Below, piece after piece: positions 39,667 to 48,166 of a stretch of DNA of 64,000 nucleotides. Source of the stretch: Dokdonella sp. (GTDB taxonomy: Bacteria > Pseudomonadota > Gammaproteobacteria > Xanthomonadales > Rhodanobacteraceae); the NCBI GenBank assembly GCA_024707225.1, contig JANQAE010000001.1:2043387-2107386 (forward strand), in the 5' to 3' direction. The notes beneath the pieces are model-generated. The model searched no databases. It was not told where the DNA came from and was given only the letters and a program-made list of their open reading frames with translations. How positions within the stretch are numbered: position 1 is the first letter of the stretch; the number at the start of each line of letters is the position of its first letter. Made by a program: the position numbers and the translations under genes.

Positions 39667-41120
39667 TCAGCGCGATGTCCGCCCGTTACGCCGCTGCGCC
39701 AGCTGCTCGCGCAGCGAACGGCGCGCCGGCCGCAGCGGCGCGCGCGACCGGGTCCATCCTGCCTGGTTGCGGGGGCCAGACCGCGCAGACGGGGCGCGAT
39801 CCATGCAAAAAGACGATACAGCGCGGGGTGCGCGTAGAGCAGCCGCCAGCCTTTCCAGGCCAGCGTCTCGCCGATCGTACGCGCTGCGCCCTGCCCCTTC
39901 AACGCGGGTGTGCCGGCCGCGGATGGCGCCTCGTGCCGCGCCGCCTCGCGCAGGCGCATCAGCATGTCCGGGATCGGGATCCGCACCGGGCAGACCTCGC
40001 CGCAGGCGCCGCACAGGCTGGAGGCGGTCGGCAGGTCGCGCGTGGAGGCCAGGCCGAGCAGGTGCGGCTCGATGATCGCACCGATCGGGCCGGGATAGGT
40101 CGTGCCGTAGGACAGGCCGCCGACGCGCGCATAGACCGGGCAGTGGTTCATGCAGGCGCCGCAGCGGATGCACTGCAGCGTCGCGCGGAAGCGCTCGTCG
40201 CGATAGGCCTGGGTGCGGCCATTGTCGAGCAGGATCAGATGGACCTCGCGCGGGCCGTCCTTCTCATCCGGCCGGCGCGGGCCGGAGATCACGTTGAGAT
40301 AGGTCGTCACCGCCTGGCCGGTCGCCGAACGCGTCAGCAGCGCGAACAGCGGCACGACGTGCTCGAGCTTCTCGACGACCTTCTCCAGGCCGGTGATCGC
40401 GATGTGCACGTCCGGCACGGTCGTGCTCATGCGGCCGTTGCCCTCGTTCTCGACCAGCACCAACGAACCGGTCTCGGCGACCAGGAAATTGACGCCGGAG
40501 ACGCCGATCGGGGTGTCGCGGAACAGATTGCGCAGCGCCTGGCGGCCGATCGCGATCAGTTCGTTGACGTCCTCGGTGTAGGGCGCGTCCGGAATCCGGT
40601 CGGCGAAGATCCGCGCCACGTCCTCCTTGGTCTTGTGGATCGCCGGCATGATGATGTGGCTGGGGCGGTCATCGTCGAGCTGCAGGATGTACTCGCCCAT
40701 GTCGGTCTCGACGCACTCGACGCCGGCCTCGGCCATGCGGTGGTTGAGCTCGATCTCCTCGCTGACCATCGACTTGCCCTTGACCATGCGCGTGGCACCG
40801 TGGCTGCGCGCGATCGACAGGAAGATCCGGTTGGCGTCCTCGGCGTTCTCGGCCCAGTGCACGCGGATACCGTTGGCGGTCAGATTGGCCTCCAGCCGTT
40901 CGAGCAGGTCCGGCAGCTGCGCCAGCGCGTGCTGACGCACGCGCTCGCCGAGGCCGCGCAGCCGCTCGAACGCCTCGGCGTCCGGGAATTGCGCGCTGCG
41001 CTTGTCCATCAGGAAGTCCATCGCGCCGCGGAAGCTGCGGCGCAGGACCGGGTCGGCCAGCACGAGGCGCGCGTTGTCCTTGAAGGCGGTCGGATCGGCG
41101 ACCGGGCGCGTCGCGCTCAT
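39667..41120 (-). CDS. lutB: L-lactate utilisation iron-sulfur protein LutB, one-base frameshift near the C-terminus
   Basis: Component of the cytoplasmic LutABC complex oxidising L-lactate to pyruvate. Two ferredoxin-type clusters are visible: CIRCGACMNHCPVY and CGACGEVCPVRIPIP. The frame stays open to 39624, but the expected ending (QAGWTRSRAPLRPARRSLREQL) is in the neighbouring frame and stops at 39667. Adding one base to the five-base G/C run at 39771-39775 joins them and gives a normal 484 residues. The start overlaps the lutC stop. Confidence 0.88.
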
Positions 41121-41810
41121 GGGCTCACCTCGTCGCGGATCAGCACGATCACCAGCTCCTTGGGTCCGTGCGCGCCATAGACCAGCAGGCGCTGGATGTC
41201 GGCGGTCTTGGAAGGACCGGTCACCAGCAGCGCATTGGTCGGCAGGCTGCCGGACCAGCCCTGCGCGTCGATCGCCGCGAACAGATCCGCAAACAGCGTG
41301 CTCGCGCGCAGCACCGCGATGTGCACCGGCGGCACCAGCGACAGCGTGCGCGGCTCGCGGCGGTCGGGCCAGACGATCAGCGTGCCGGTCTCGACGATGC
41401 CGCCGCGCGTCGTGGTGATGCCCGCGTCGATGCCGTCGAACAGCATTTCGCGGCAGGTCTCGATCGGCGCGTCGTACCAGGCCAGCCGCGCCGCATCGAT
41501 GTGCGCGGCGAGTCCGGCCGAGTGCGGTGTCGCGCCCGGCCAGCACGCGGCGCAGGCCCTTGGCGCGGACCACCCCGGCGATCGCTTCGGCCCAGTCGTC
41601 GGGACCGGTCTCGACGACCTCGGCGCGCCAGCCGCGTGCGCGTTCGGCGAACGTCGCGACGTGCGCGGCCGGATCGGTGCTCCACGCGCGGGCGCGGAAA
41701 TGGGCGGCCACGTCCGGCACCGGCGGCGGCGTCGCCGAACCGGCCGCGCGCAGCCGGCCGAAGATCGCGGCACGCGCGCGCCGGCTGGCCTCGTCGATCG
41801 GCGCGTTCAT
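41117..41810 (-). CDS. lutC: Lactate utilisation protein LutC, one-base frameshift
   Basis: Third LutABC component (LUD domain). The N-terminal half (MNAPIDEASRRARAAIF to LRRVLAGRDTAL) and the C-terminal half, with ITTTRGGIVETGTLIV and ALLVTGPSKTADIQRLLVYGAHGPKEL, are in different frames. A single extra base near 41518-41526 accounts for it. The joined product would be about 230 residues, normal for LutC. It overlaps lutA and lutB by 4 nt on each side, so the operon order is A-C-B. Confidence 0.87.
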
Positions 41811-42607
41811 CGTGCCGGCTCCGCGCCGGCCGCGAGCCGGCGCAGCAGAAAGCTCGCAATGTGTTCGCCGCGCAGCGATGCGCCGCGCTGCTCGAGCGTC
41901 AGGTTGAGATTCATCAGGCAGCCACAGTCGGCGCTGACGAATCGGTCGCAGCCGGTCGCGAGGATCGCCTCGACCTTGTCGGCGGCCATCGCCGCCGAGA
42001 TGTCCGGCTGCTTGACCGAGAACGTGCCGCCGAAGCCGCAGCATTCCGGTTCGTGGTCGTGGACCGCCAGCGTCACGCCGGGCAGGCGCGCCAGCAGGTC
42101 GCGCCCGACCGTGTGCGTGCCCATCTCGCGGCGCGCGCTGCACGAGGTGTGCAGGCACAGCGTCTCTTCGGCTCCGGCGGACGCGATCTCTTCGCCGAGC
42201 AGACCGGCGACGAACTCGGTGAACTCGACCGTGCGCGCGGCGATCGCCGCGGCCTTCGCCGAGCGCAGCGGATCGTCGGCGAACAGGCGCGGCCAGTGGT
42301 GACGGATCATGCCGCCGCACGATCCGGACGGCACGACGATCGGCCAGGGCTCCGGAAACAGGTCGAGCTGGGCTGCCGCGACTGCGCGCGCGTCATCCGG
42401 AAAGCCGCTGGTATAGGCCGGCTGTCCGCAGCAGGTCTGGCCGGCCGGAAAGCTCACGCGCACACCGAGCTGCTCGATGACTTCGACCGCGTCGAGTCCG
42501 GCCTGCGGCGCGAACAGGTCGAGCAGGCAGGTCGCGAACAGGTAGACGTCCGCCGGGGGCGCCGGGTCGGGCTGCGTCGCTGGGGCCGGGATCGTTGCCA
42601 TGTGCAT
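41807..42607 (-). CDS. lutA: L-lactate utilisation protein LutA
   Basis: A CCG-domain iron-sulfur protein of the LutABC lactate oxidase complex, like the GlpC/heterodisulfide-reductase family. The 266-residue product has two cysteine motifs, AGQTCCGQPAY and EPECCGFGGTFSV, plus SGSCGGMIRHHWP. It is intact, unlike the two genes downstream. Starts at ATG 42607; an in-frame ATG two codons later is possible. It is divergent from the GntR regulator, with an operator between them. No lactate permease gene is adjacent. Confidence 0.92.
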   Translation of the reverse strand: MHMATIPAPATQPDPAPPADVYLFATCLLDLFAPQAGLDAVEVIEQLGVRVSFPAGQTCCGQPAYTSGFPDDARAVAAAQLDLFPEPWPIVVPSGSCGGMIRHHWPRLFADDPLRSAKAAAIAARTVEFTEFVAGLLGEEIASAGAEETLCLHTSCSARREMGTHTVGRDLLARLPGVTLAVHDHEPECCGFGGTFSVKQPDISAAMAADKVEAILATGCDRFVSADCGCLMNLNLTLEQRGASLRGEHIASFLLRRLAAGAEPAR

Positions 42608-42660
42608 CCGGTGACCTTGAGTGCGCGCCGGAGTGTGCGCGCGGTCACGCCGGCCGGTAT

Positions 42661-42675
42661 ATTGGTCAGACCAAT
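42661..42675. promoter_or_regulatory. GntR/FadR-family operator between lutA and its regulator
   Basis: ATTGGTCAGACCAAT is a perfect palindrome matching the TnGTnnnACnA core bound by PdhR/LldR-type regulators. It lies 16 nt before the regulator start and 54 nt before lutA. It overlaps a TATATT sequence (42658-42663) that could be the -10 of the regulator, which fits autorepression and control of lut by lactate. Confidence 0.8.
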
Positions 42676-42690
42676 TTTGCGGATCAGGCC

Positions 42691-43398
42691 ATGTCGCGCC
42701 GCGTCGAAACGGTGGTCGACCATCTGGAGTCGGCGATCGTCCAGGGTGTCTACGCGCCGGGCACGCGCCTGCCGGGCGAGCGTGCGCTCGGCGCCGCGCT
42801 CGGCGTCTCGCGCGCGACCGTCCGCGACGCGCTGGCCGCCCTGGTCAGCCGCGGCCTGCTGCAGCGCCGCCACGGTGACGGCACCTACGTCAACGACCAG
42901 GCCGAGCGGCAGATGGCCGAAGTCTGGGTCGACATGGCCGAGCGACATCCGGCGCTGCAGGGCGACCTGATCGAATTTCGCGAGATGCTCGAGAGCCGCG
43001 CCGCCGAGCTGGCCGCGACGCGCCACGATGCGGCCGACCGCGAGCGATTGCTGGCGGCGCTCGCCGCGGTCGACGCGGCCTACAGCGGCGAGGATCGCGG
43101 CGCGCAGATCCGCAGCGACGTGGCGTTCCATCGCGCGATCGCCGAGGCGACGCACAATCCGCTGTTCGCATACCTGATGAATTCGCTGCTGCGCCTGCTG
43201 CACGAGCACGTGCAGCTCAGCCTGGCCGGCGTCGCCCCGCATTCGGACACGGCGCGCCAGCTGCGCATGCAGCACCGCGCGCTGGCCGAGGCGATCCTCG
43301 CGCGCGACGCCGAGCGCGCCCGTCGCCAGGCCGGCGGCCACATCGATTTCGTCGGCGTGCGGCTCAACGCGATGCGCCGGCCGCCGGCGCGGCGCTGA
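42691..43398 (+). CDS. GntR-family (FadR/LldR subgroup) transcriptional regulator
   Basis: A 235-residue regulator with an N-terminal winged helix (GERALGAALGVSRATVRDALAAL, residues 30-55) and a C-terminal all-helical FCD ligand domain with metal-site Asp and His residues (DVAFHRAIAEATHNPLF). It is divergent from lutACB with a matching operator between, so it most likely represses lactate oxidation until lactate binds (inference from LldR and LutR). The ATG at 42691 was chosen because upstream in-frame codons cross the operator. Confidence 0.9.
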   Translation: MSRRVETVVDHLESAIVQGVYAPGTRLPGERALGAALGVSRATVRDALAALVSRGLLQRRHGDGTYVNDQAERQMAEVWVDMAERHPALQGDLIEFREMLESRAAELAATRHDAADRERLLAALAAVDAAYSGEDRGAQIRSDVAFHRAIAEATHNPLFAYLMNSLLRLLHEHVQLSLAGVAPHSDTARQLRMQHRALAEAILARDAERARRQAGGHIDFVGVRLNAMRRPPARR

Positions 43399-43462
43399 TG
43401 GCGGCTCGCGGCGGCCGGCGCGTGCGGCAAGGCGCGCGATGGAACGGCGTGTACGCCGCCGA

Positions 43463-45187
43463 TCAGGCCGGCAGCGCAGCCGCAGCGTCGGGCCGCAGAT
43501 AGCGCGCGCGCTTGCGCGGCGTCAGGCGGTCCAGGTCGAGCACGATCAGGCCGTCGACGCTGTTGCGGAACGCCGGATCGACGCCGAACGCGAGAAAGCG
43601 CGCGCCGCCCGGCTCGCACAGCTCGGTGTACTGCCGGTACAGGATCGGCAGCCGCGCGCCGGCCGCATCGAGCCGCGCGCGCAGCAGCGCCATCGCCTGC
43701 CCGGCATCGCAGTCGCCGAACGACGGCGCGTCGCCGGCGTAGCGGAACGGATGATGCGCGCGCACCAGACCGCCGGCGTCGCCGAAATAGCGCGTGTAGT
43801 ACGCGACGATCTGCTCGCGCGCCGCCGGCGGCAGCTCGGCGCTGATCGAGACCGGGCCGTGCAGGTGGCGCACGTGCGGATGCGTGCGCAGCCAGGCGCC
43901 GATGCCCTGCCACAGCCAGTCGAGGCTGCGCGTGTTGCGGTAGCGCGGCTGCACGAAGCTGCGGCCGAGCTCGGCGCTGCATTCGAGCAACGGTCGCAGC
44001 CGCCCGTCGAGGTCGAACAGGCTGTGCACATAGAGGCCCGCGCGGCCGCGCTCGGCCAGCACGCGCGCGCAGTCGGCGATCCGGTAGGCGCCGGCGACCT
44101 CGCCGGCCGCGCCGTCCCAGACCACGATGTGGTCGTACCAGCTGTCGTAGACGTCGGTGTCGAGCCGGCGGCCGGTGCCTTCGCCGACGCTGCGGAACGT
44201 CAGCTCGCGCAGGCGCGCGATCTCGCGCAGCAGCGGCGAATCGCTGAGCAGGCGGCCGGCGTGGATGCGCAGGCCCTCGCCGTTCTCGGCGATCAGCGCC
44301 AGCCGCTCCAGGTCCTTGCGGATCGCCGCCGGAGCCGGCCGATGCGCGAGCGGCGCCTGCGCTGCCGACCAGCGATCGCCGCGGCGGCCGATCGCGTAGA
44401 CGGCGCGGCGCACCTCGCGCGAGACGCGGCGCCGGTCGGCGACGCCTTGCATGACCTCGCCGATCGGCCGCGGCGCGCCGACGCGGATCACCAGCCGGCT
44501 CTGCTGCCGGGCGAACATCTCGCGCGGCAGCAGGCCGGTGCCGAGCGGCCGGAACAGCGCCGACACGCCGTAGAACAGCGCCGAGTTGCGCCCTTCGATG
44601 CGCACCGGCACGACCGGCGCGGCGGCCTGCTCGGCGAAGCGCAGAAAGCCGTGCCGCCAGGCCGCGTCGCGCACGCCGATCGGCGTCAGCCGCGACACCT
44701 CGCCGGCCGGAAACACGATCACCGCCTGCTCGGCGCCGAGCGCCTGGTCGACCTGGCGCAGGCTGTCGGCGCCGGCGCGGCCGCCGAACACGCGCAGCGG
44801 AATAAGCAGGTCCGACAGCCCCTCGAACGCGGCCAGGAAATCGTTGGCGAGGATGCGCACGTCGCGACGCACGCTGCCGACGAAGGCCAGCAGTGCCAGC
44901 GCATCGAGCGCGCCCATCGGATGATTGGCGACGATCACGACGCGGCCGGTCTCGGGGATGCGCTCGCGCTCGACCTGATCGACCAGGAAGCGGCAATCGA
45001 GCCGCTCCAGCGCGGCCTCGACGAACGCGAACCCGCGCAGATGCGCATGGTCGCGCACGAAGGCGTCGATGTCGTCGATGCGCGCGATCCGGGCGAGCGA
45101 TCGGATCAGCTGGCGCGAGAACGACGCACGGCGACCGCTGAACCATTGCGGGAAGCGCGCCTCGATCCTGCCTTCCAGATCGAGCAT
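43463..45187 (-). CDS. olsF: Bifunctional ornithine-lipid synthase, OlsF-like (acyltransferase + GNAT)
   Basis: A 574-residue two-domain protein. The N-terminal half is a PlsC/OlsA-type O-acyltransferase with NHPMGALDALALLAF near residue 88 and FPAGEVSRLTP. The C-terminal half is an OlsB-like N-acyltransferase with LRELTFRSVGEGTGRR, YDSWYDHIVVWD and a GGLVRAHHPFRY segment. In Serratia OlsF the C-terminal domain N-acylates ornithine and the N-terminal domain adds the second acyl chain, giving a phosphorus-free membrane lipid. It is divergent from btaA-btaB-plcP. A haemolysin-like acyltransferase of other specificity is the alternative. Confidence 0.82.
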   Translation of the reverse strand: MLDLEGRIEARFPQWFSGRRASFSRQLIRSLARIARIDDIDAFVRDHAHLRGFAFVEAALERLDCRFLVDQVERERIPETGRVVIVANHPMGALDALALLAFVGSVRRDVRILANDFLAAFEGLSDLLIPLRVFGGRAGADSLRQVDQALGAEQAVIVFPAGEVSRLTPIGVRDAAWRHGFLRFAEQAAAPVVPVRIEGRNSALFYGVSALFRPLGTGLLPREMFARQQSRLVIRVGAPRPIGEVMQGVADRRRVSREVRRAVYAIGRRGDRWSAAQAPLAHRPAPAAIRKDLERLALIAENGEGLRIHAGRLLSDSPLLREIARLRELTFRSVGEGTGRRLDTDVYDSWYDHIVVWDGAAGEVAGAYRIADCARVLAERGRAGLYVHSLFDLDGRLRPLLECSAELGRSFVQPRYRNTRSLDWLWQGIGAWLRTHPHVRHLHGPVSISAELPPAAREQIVAYYTRYFGDAGGLVRAHHPFRYAGDAPSFGDCDAGQAMALLRARLDAAGARLPILYRQYTELCEPGGARFLAFGVDPAFRNSVDGLIVLDLDRLTPRKRARYLRPDAAAALPA

Positions 45188-45322
45188 GGATACGGTCTCC
45201 TCGTCGCCCTGAGTGCGCGCACGCTAGGTCCGCCTCGTTGCAGCCACGTGACGGCGGTCATCACGCGCGTGTCATCTGCGCCGGCCACGATGGCGGCGAA
45301 CGATCGGACCGGACTCACCGGA

Positions 45323-46543
45323 ATGCCCGCCATCCAGCCCGCCCACCGCACCGCGACGCGGCCGAGCCTGCGCGATCGCGTCGACCAGCGGATCTTTCAC
45401 GCGATCTGGTCGCGCAGCCTGGTCTACAACACCTGCTGGGAAGACCCCGCCGTCGACCGCGTCGCGCTCGGCATCGGCGACGACGACCATGTCCTGGTCA
45501 TCACCAGCGCCGGCTGCAATGCGCTGGACTATGCGCTGGCCGGTCCGCGCCGCATCGACTGCGTCGATGCCAATCCGCGCCAGAACGCCCTGCTCGAACT
45601 GAAGCTGGTCGGCATCGCCGCGCTCGACTTCGAGGACTTCTATGCGATCTTCGGAGAAGGCCACCATCCGGACTTCGCGCGGCTGTACCGGACCCGGCTG
45701 CGCGAGCGGCTGACGCCGTTCGCGCGCGAGTGGTGGGACCGCCACACGCAGTGGTTCTCCAGTGCGCGCGGCAGCTTCTATTTCCACGGCCTGTCCGGTC
45801 TGGTCGCGCGCGGCGTGCGCGCCTGGTTCCGCGCGCAGCCGCGGCTGCGCGTGGCGATGTTCGACCTGCTCGCGGCCGGCGACCTCGACAGCCAGCGCCG
45901 CATCTACGACAGACAGGTCGCGCCGCTGCTGTGGAACCGCGCGGTCAACTGGACGATCTCGCGGCAGCTGGTCATGAACCTGCTCGGCGTGCCGCATCCG
46001 CAGAGGCGCCTGGTGCAGGCCGAGCATGCCGACGGCGTCTCGGGCTTCATCCGCGCCGCGCTCGAGTACGTATTCCGCGAACTGCCGCTGGCCGACAACT
46101 ATTTCTATCGCGTCTACCTCACCGGCCGCTATGCGCCGGACTGCTGCCCGGAATATCTCAAGCGCGAGAATTTCCTGCGCCTCAAGGACGGTCTCGCCGA
46201 GTCGATCCGCCTGCACACGACGACGGTCACCGCATTCCTGCACGGCGGCGACGCACCGATCTCGCGCTTCGTGCTGCTCGACCACATGGACTGGATGGGC
46301 TCCTACCACCCGGCCGCGCTCGACGAGGAATGGCAGGCCATCCTGACGCGCGCCGCGCCGCATGCGCGCATCCTGCTGCGCAGCGCGCAGACGCAGCCGG
46401 TCTGGCTCGACCAGGTGCGCCTCGCCGACGGCGCGACGCTGCGCCAGCGTCTGCGTTTCGATTCCGCCCTGGCCGCCGCGCTGCAGCCGCGCGATCGCGT
46501 GCACACCTATCCCGGCCTGGTGATCGCCGATGCGCCGGCTTGA
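45323..46543 (+). CDS. btaA: S-adenosylmethionine:diacylglycerol 3-amino-3-carboxypropyltransferase (BtaA)
   Basis: First step of betaine-lipid (DGTS) synthesis: transfers the aminocarboxypropyl group of SAM to diacylglycerol. The 406-residue DUF3419 protein has VYNTCWEDPAVDR near residue 35, the SAM-binding region VLVITSAGCNALDYAL and CVDANPRQNALLELK, and near the end LLDHMDWMG with a typical GARILLRSA-like segment. ATG at 45323 is preferred; an ATG at 45290 in the same frame is possible. It overlaps btaB by 14 nt. Confidence 0.87.
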   Translation: MPAIQPAHRTATRPSLRDRVDQRIFHAIWSRSLVYNTCWEDPAVDRVALGIGDDDHVLVITSAGCNALDYALAGPRRIDCVDANPRQNALLELKLVGIAALDFEDFYAIFGEGHHPDFARLYRTRLRERLTPFAREWWDRHTQWFSSARGSFYFHGLSGLVARGVRAWFRAQPRLRVAMFDLLAAGDLDSQRRIYDRQVAPLLWNRAVNWTISRQLVMNLLGVPHPQRRLVQAEHADGVSGFIRAALEYVFRELPLADNYFYRVYLTGRYAPDCCPEYLKRENFLRLKDGLAESIRLHTTTVTAFLHGGDAPISRFVLLDHMDWMGSYHPAALDEEWQAILTRAAPHARILLRSAQTQPVWLDQVRLADGATLRQRLRFDSALAAALQPRDRVHTYPGLVIADAPA

Positions 46544-47261
46544 GGCGCTGCGCGCCGACTTCACCGTTCTGCGCGCGATGACGCGCGGCATGCCGGCCGG
46601 CGCCAGCGCGGCGGCGCGGCTGTCGGCGTTCTATGCGCCGCAGGCCGAGCATTACGACCGCTTCCGCGAGCGCCTGCTGCACGGACGACAGCAACTGATC
46701 GACGCGATCGCGCTGCCGCGCGACGCGCACGTCGTCGACCTCGGCGGCGGCACCGGCCGCAACCTCGAACACTTCGGCGCGCGCGCCGCCGGCATCGCCC
46801 GCTACGAGGTCGTCGATCTGTGCGCGCCGCTGCTCGAGCGCGCGCGGGCACGCGCGGCGCGCCACCCGCAACTGCGCGCGGTCGAGGCCGACGCGACGCA
46901 ATGGCGCCCGGACCGTCCGGTCGACGTCGTGATCCTGTCCTATGCGCTGACGATGATGCCCGACTGGCGTGCCGCGATCGGCTCGGCGATCGCGATGCTC
47001 GCCTCCGGCGGCACGCTGGCCGTGGTCGACTTCTACGTATCGGCCGGCCGCCCGCTCGCCGGCTGCGTGCGCCACGGCTGGACGACACGGCGCTTCTGGC
47101 CGGCCTGGTTCGGCCACGACGGCGTACGCCTGGACCCTGAGCATCTGCCGACGCTGTGCAGCGCACTGCCCGACCACGTACGCGTCGAATCACGCGGCGC
47201 GGTGCCGTATCTGCCGCTGCTGCGCGTGCCGTACTACCGTTTCCTGGGGACCAAGCCGTGA
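46530..47261 (+). CDS. btaB: Diacylglycerylhomoserine N-methyltransferase (BtaB-like)
   Basis: Class I SAM methyltransferase expected to trimethylate the homoserine nitrogen to finish DGTS. The 243-residue protein has the SAM motif VVDLGGGTGRNLEHF near residue 70, the VDLCAPLLERAR acidic loop and SYALTMMPDW (motif IV region). Role rests on its 14-nt overlap with btaA and family resemblance; other small-molecule methyltransferases share these motifs. Its stop overlaps the plcP GTG start. Confidence 0.85.
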   Translation: MRRLEALRADFTVLRAMTRGMPAGASAAARLSAFYAPQAEHYDRFRERLLHGRQQLIDAIALPRDAHVVDLGGGTGRNLEHFGARAAGIARYEVVDLCAPLLERARARAARHPQLRAVEADATQWRPDRPVDVVILSYALTMMPDWRAAIGSAIAMLASGGTLAVVDFYVSAGRPLAGCVRHGWTTRRFWPAWFGHDGVRLDPEHLPTLCSALPDHVRVESRGAVPYLPLLRVPYYRFLGTKP

Positions 47262-48082
47262 ACATCCATCGGGTCCGCTCGGTCTTCATCTCGGACGTGC
47301 ACCTGGGCACGCGCGCCTGCCAGGCCGAGCGTCTGCTCACGTTCCTGCGCGCGTATCCGGCCGAGTATCTGTACCTGGTCGGCGACATCGTCGACTTCTG
47401 GGCGATGCGCCGAGACGTGCGCTGGACGCCGGCGCAGAACACCGTCGTGCAGAAGATCCTGCGTCGCGCGCGCCACGGCGAGCAGGTGGTGTTCATCCCC
47501 GGCAACCACGACGAGGCATTGCGCGAATACACCGGCATCCGCTTCGGCGACATCCGGCTCGAGCGCGAATGGGTCCACACCACCGCCGAGGGCAAGCGCT
47601 ATCTGGTGCTGCACGGCGACGAGTTCGACCAGGTCACGCGCTACCACCGCTGGCTCGCCGTGCTCGGCGACGTCGGCTACACCTGGCTCGTGCGCGCCAA
47701 CGGCTGGCTGTCGTGGCTGCGCCGCAAGCTCGGCATCGCCGGCTACTGGTCGCTGGCCGGCTACGCCAAGCGCAAGGTCAAGGTCGCGGTCAGCTTCGTC
47801 GGCGACTTCGAAGGCTCGGTCGCGCGCGCGGTGCGCGAGCGCGGTCTGGACGGCGTGATCTGCGGACACATCCACGTCGCGGCGATGCACGACATCGAGG
47901 GCATCCGCTACGTCAACTGCGGCGACTGGGTCGACAGCTGCACGGCGATCGTCGAACACCACGACGGGCAGCTCGAGCTGATCCACTGGAGCGCGGAGGA
48001 GGCCGACACGCACACGGCCGAAGCGTTCGCCGAGGACATGCTGCTGCGCCCGCGCGCGCAGACGCGCAGGATCGCGGCCTGA
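47258..48082 (+). CDS. plcP: Metallophosphoesterase, PlcP-like phospholipase C
   Basis: Calcineurin-like phosphoesterase resembling Sinorhizobium PlcP, which cleaves phospholipids to diacylglycerol during phosphate starvation. Metal-site motifs: SVFISDVHLGTRACQ, YLVGDIVDFW, IPGNHDEAL, VLHGDEFD and ICGHIHVAAMHDIEGI, with the PlcP-type ending YVNCGDWVDSCTAIVEH. It is distinct from the true LpxH at 61161. It overlaps btaB, so a diacylglycerol-making enzyme is coupled to diacylglycerol-consuming ones. A UDP-diacylglucosamine hydrolase role is the alternative. GC-rich hairpin at 48109-48136 after the stop, without a T-run. Confidence 0.82.
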   Translation: MNIHRVRSVFISDVHLGTRACQAERLLTFLRAYPAEYLYLVGDIVDFWAMRRDVRWTPAQNTVVQKILRRARHGEQVVFIPGNHDEALREYTGIRFGDIRLEREWVHTTAEGKRYLVLHGDEFDQVTRYHRWLAVLGDVGYTWLVRANGWLSWLRRKLGIAGYWSLAGYAKRKVKVAVSFVGDFEGSVARAVRERGLDGVICGHIHVAAMHDIEGIRYVNCGDWVDSCTAIVEHHDGQLELIHWSAEEADTHTAEAFAEDMLLRPRAQTRRIAA

Positions 48083-48166
48083 GCGCGCGGCGGCGAACCG
48101 CCTACCGCGCCGGACGCGGCATCCCGCCGCGCCGGCCCCTACCGCGGCCTCGCGCTTTCGCAGCGC

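Noticed and set aside
45241-45282. Possible PHO box before btaA (GGTCAT and TGTCAT half-sites)
   Set aside because: The half-sites are 14 nt apart, not the 11 nt expected for PhoB, and one is degenerate. PhoB control is plausible from the biology but this sequence does not show it.
47258-48082. Second LpxH (UDP-2,3-diacylglucosamine hydrolase)
   Set aside because: A true LpxH with the GNRD signature lies at 61161. This protein has GNHDE and the CGDWVDSCTAI ending of PlcP-like enzymes, and overlaps btaB.
48109-48136. GC hairpin after plcP as a rho-independent terminator
   Set aside because: The stem is good, but no T-run follows on either strand, and such GC stems are frequent in this genome. 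Mentioned only in the plcP entry.
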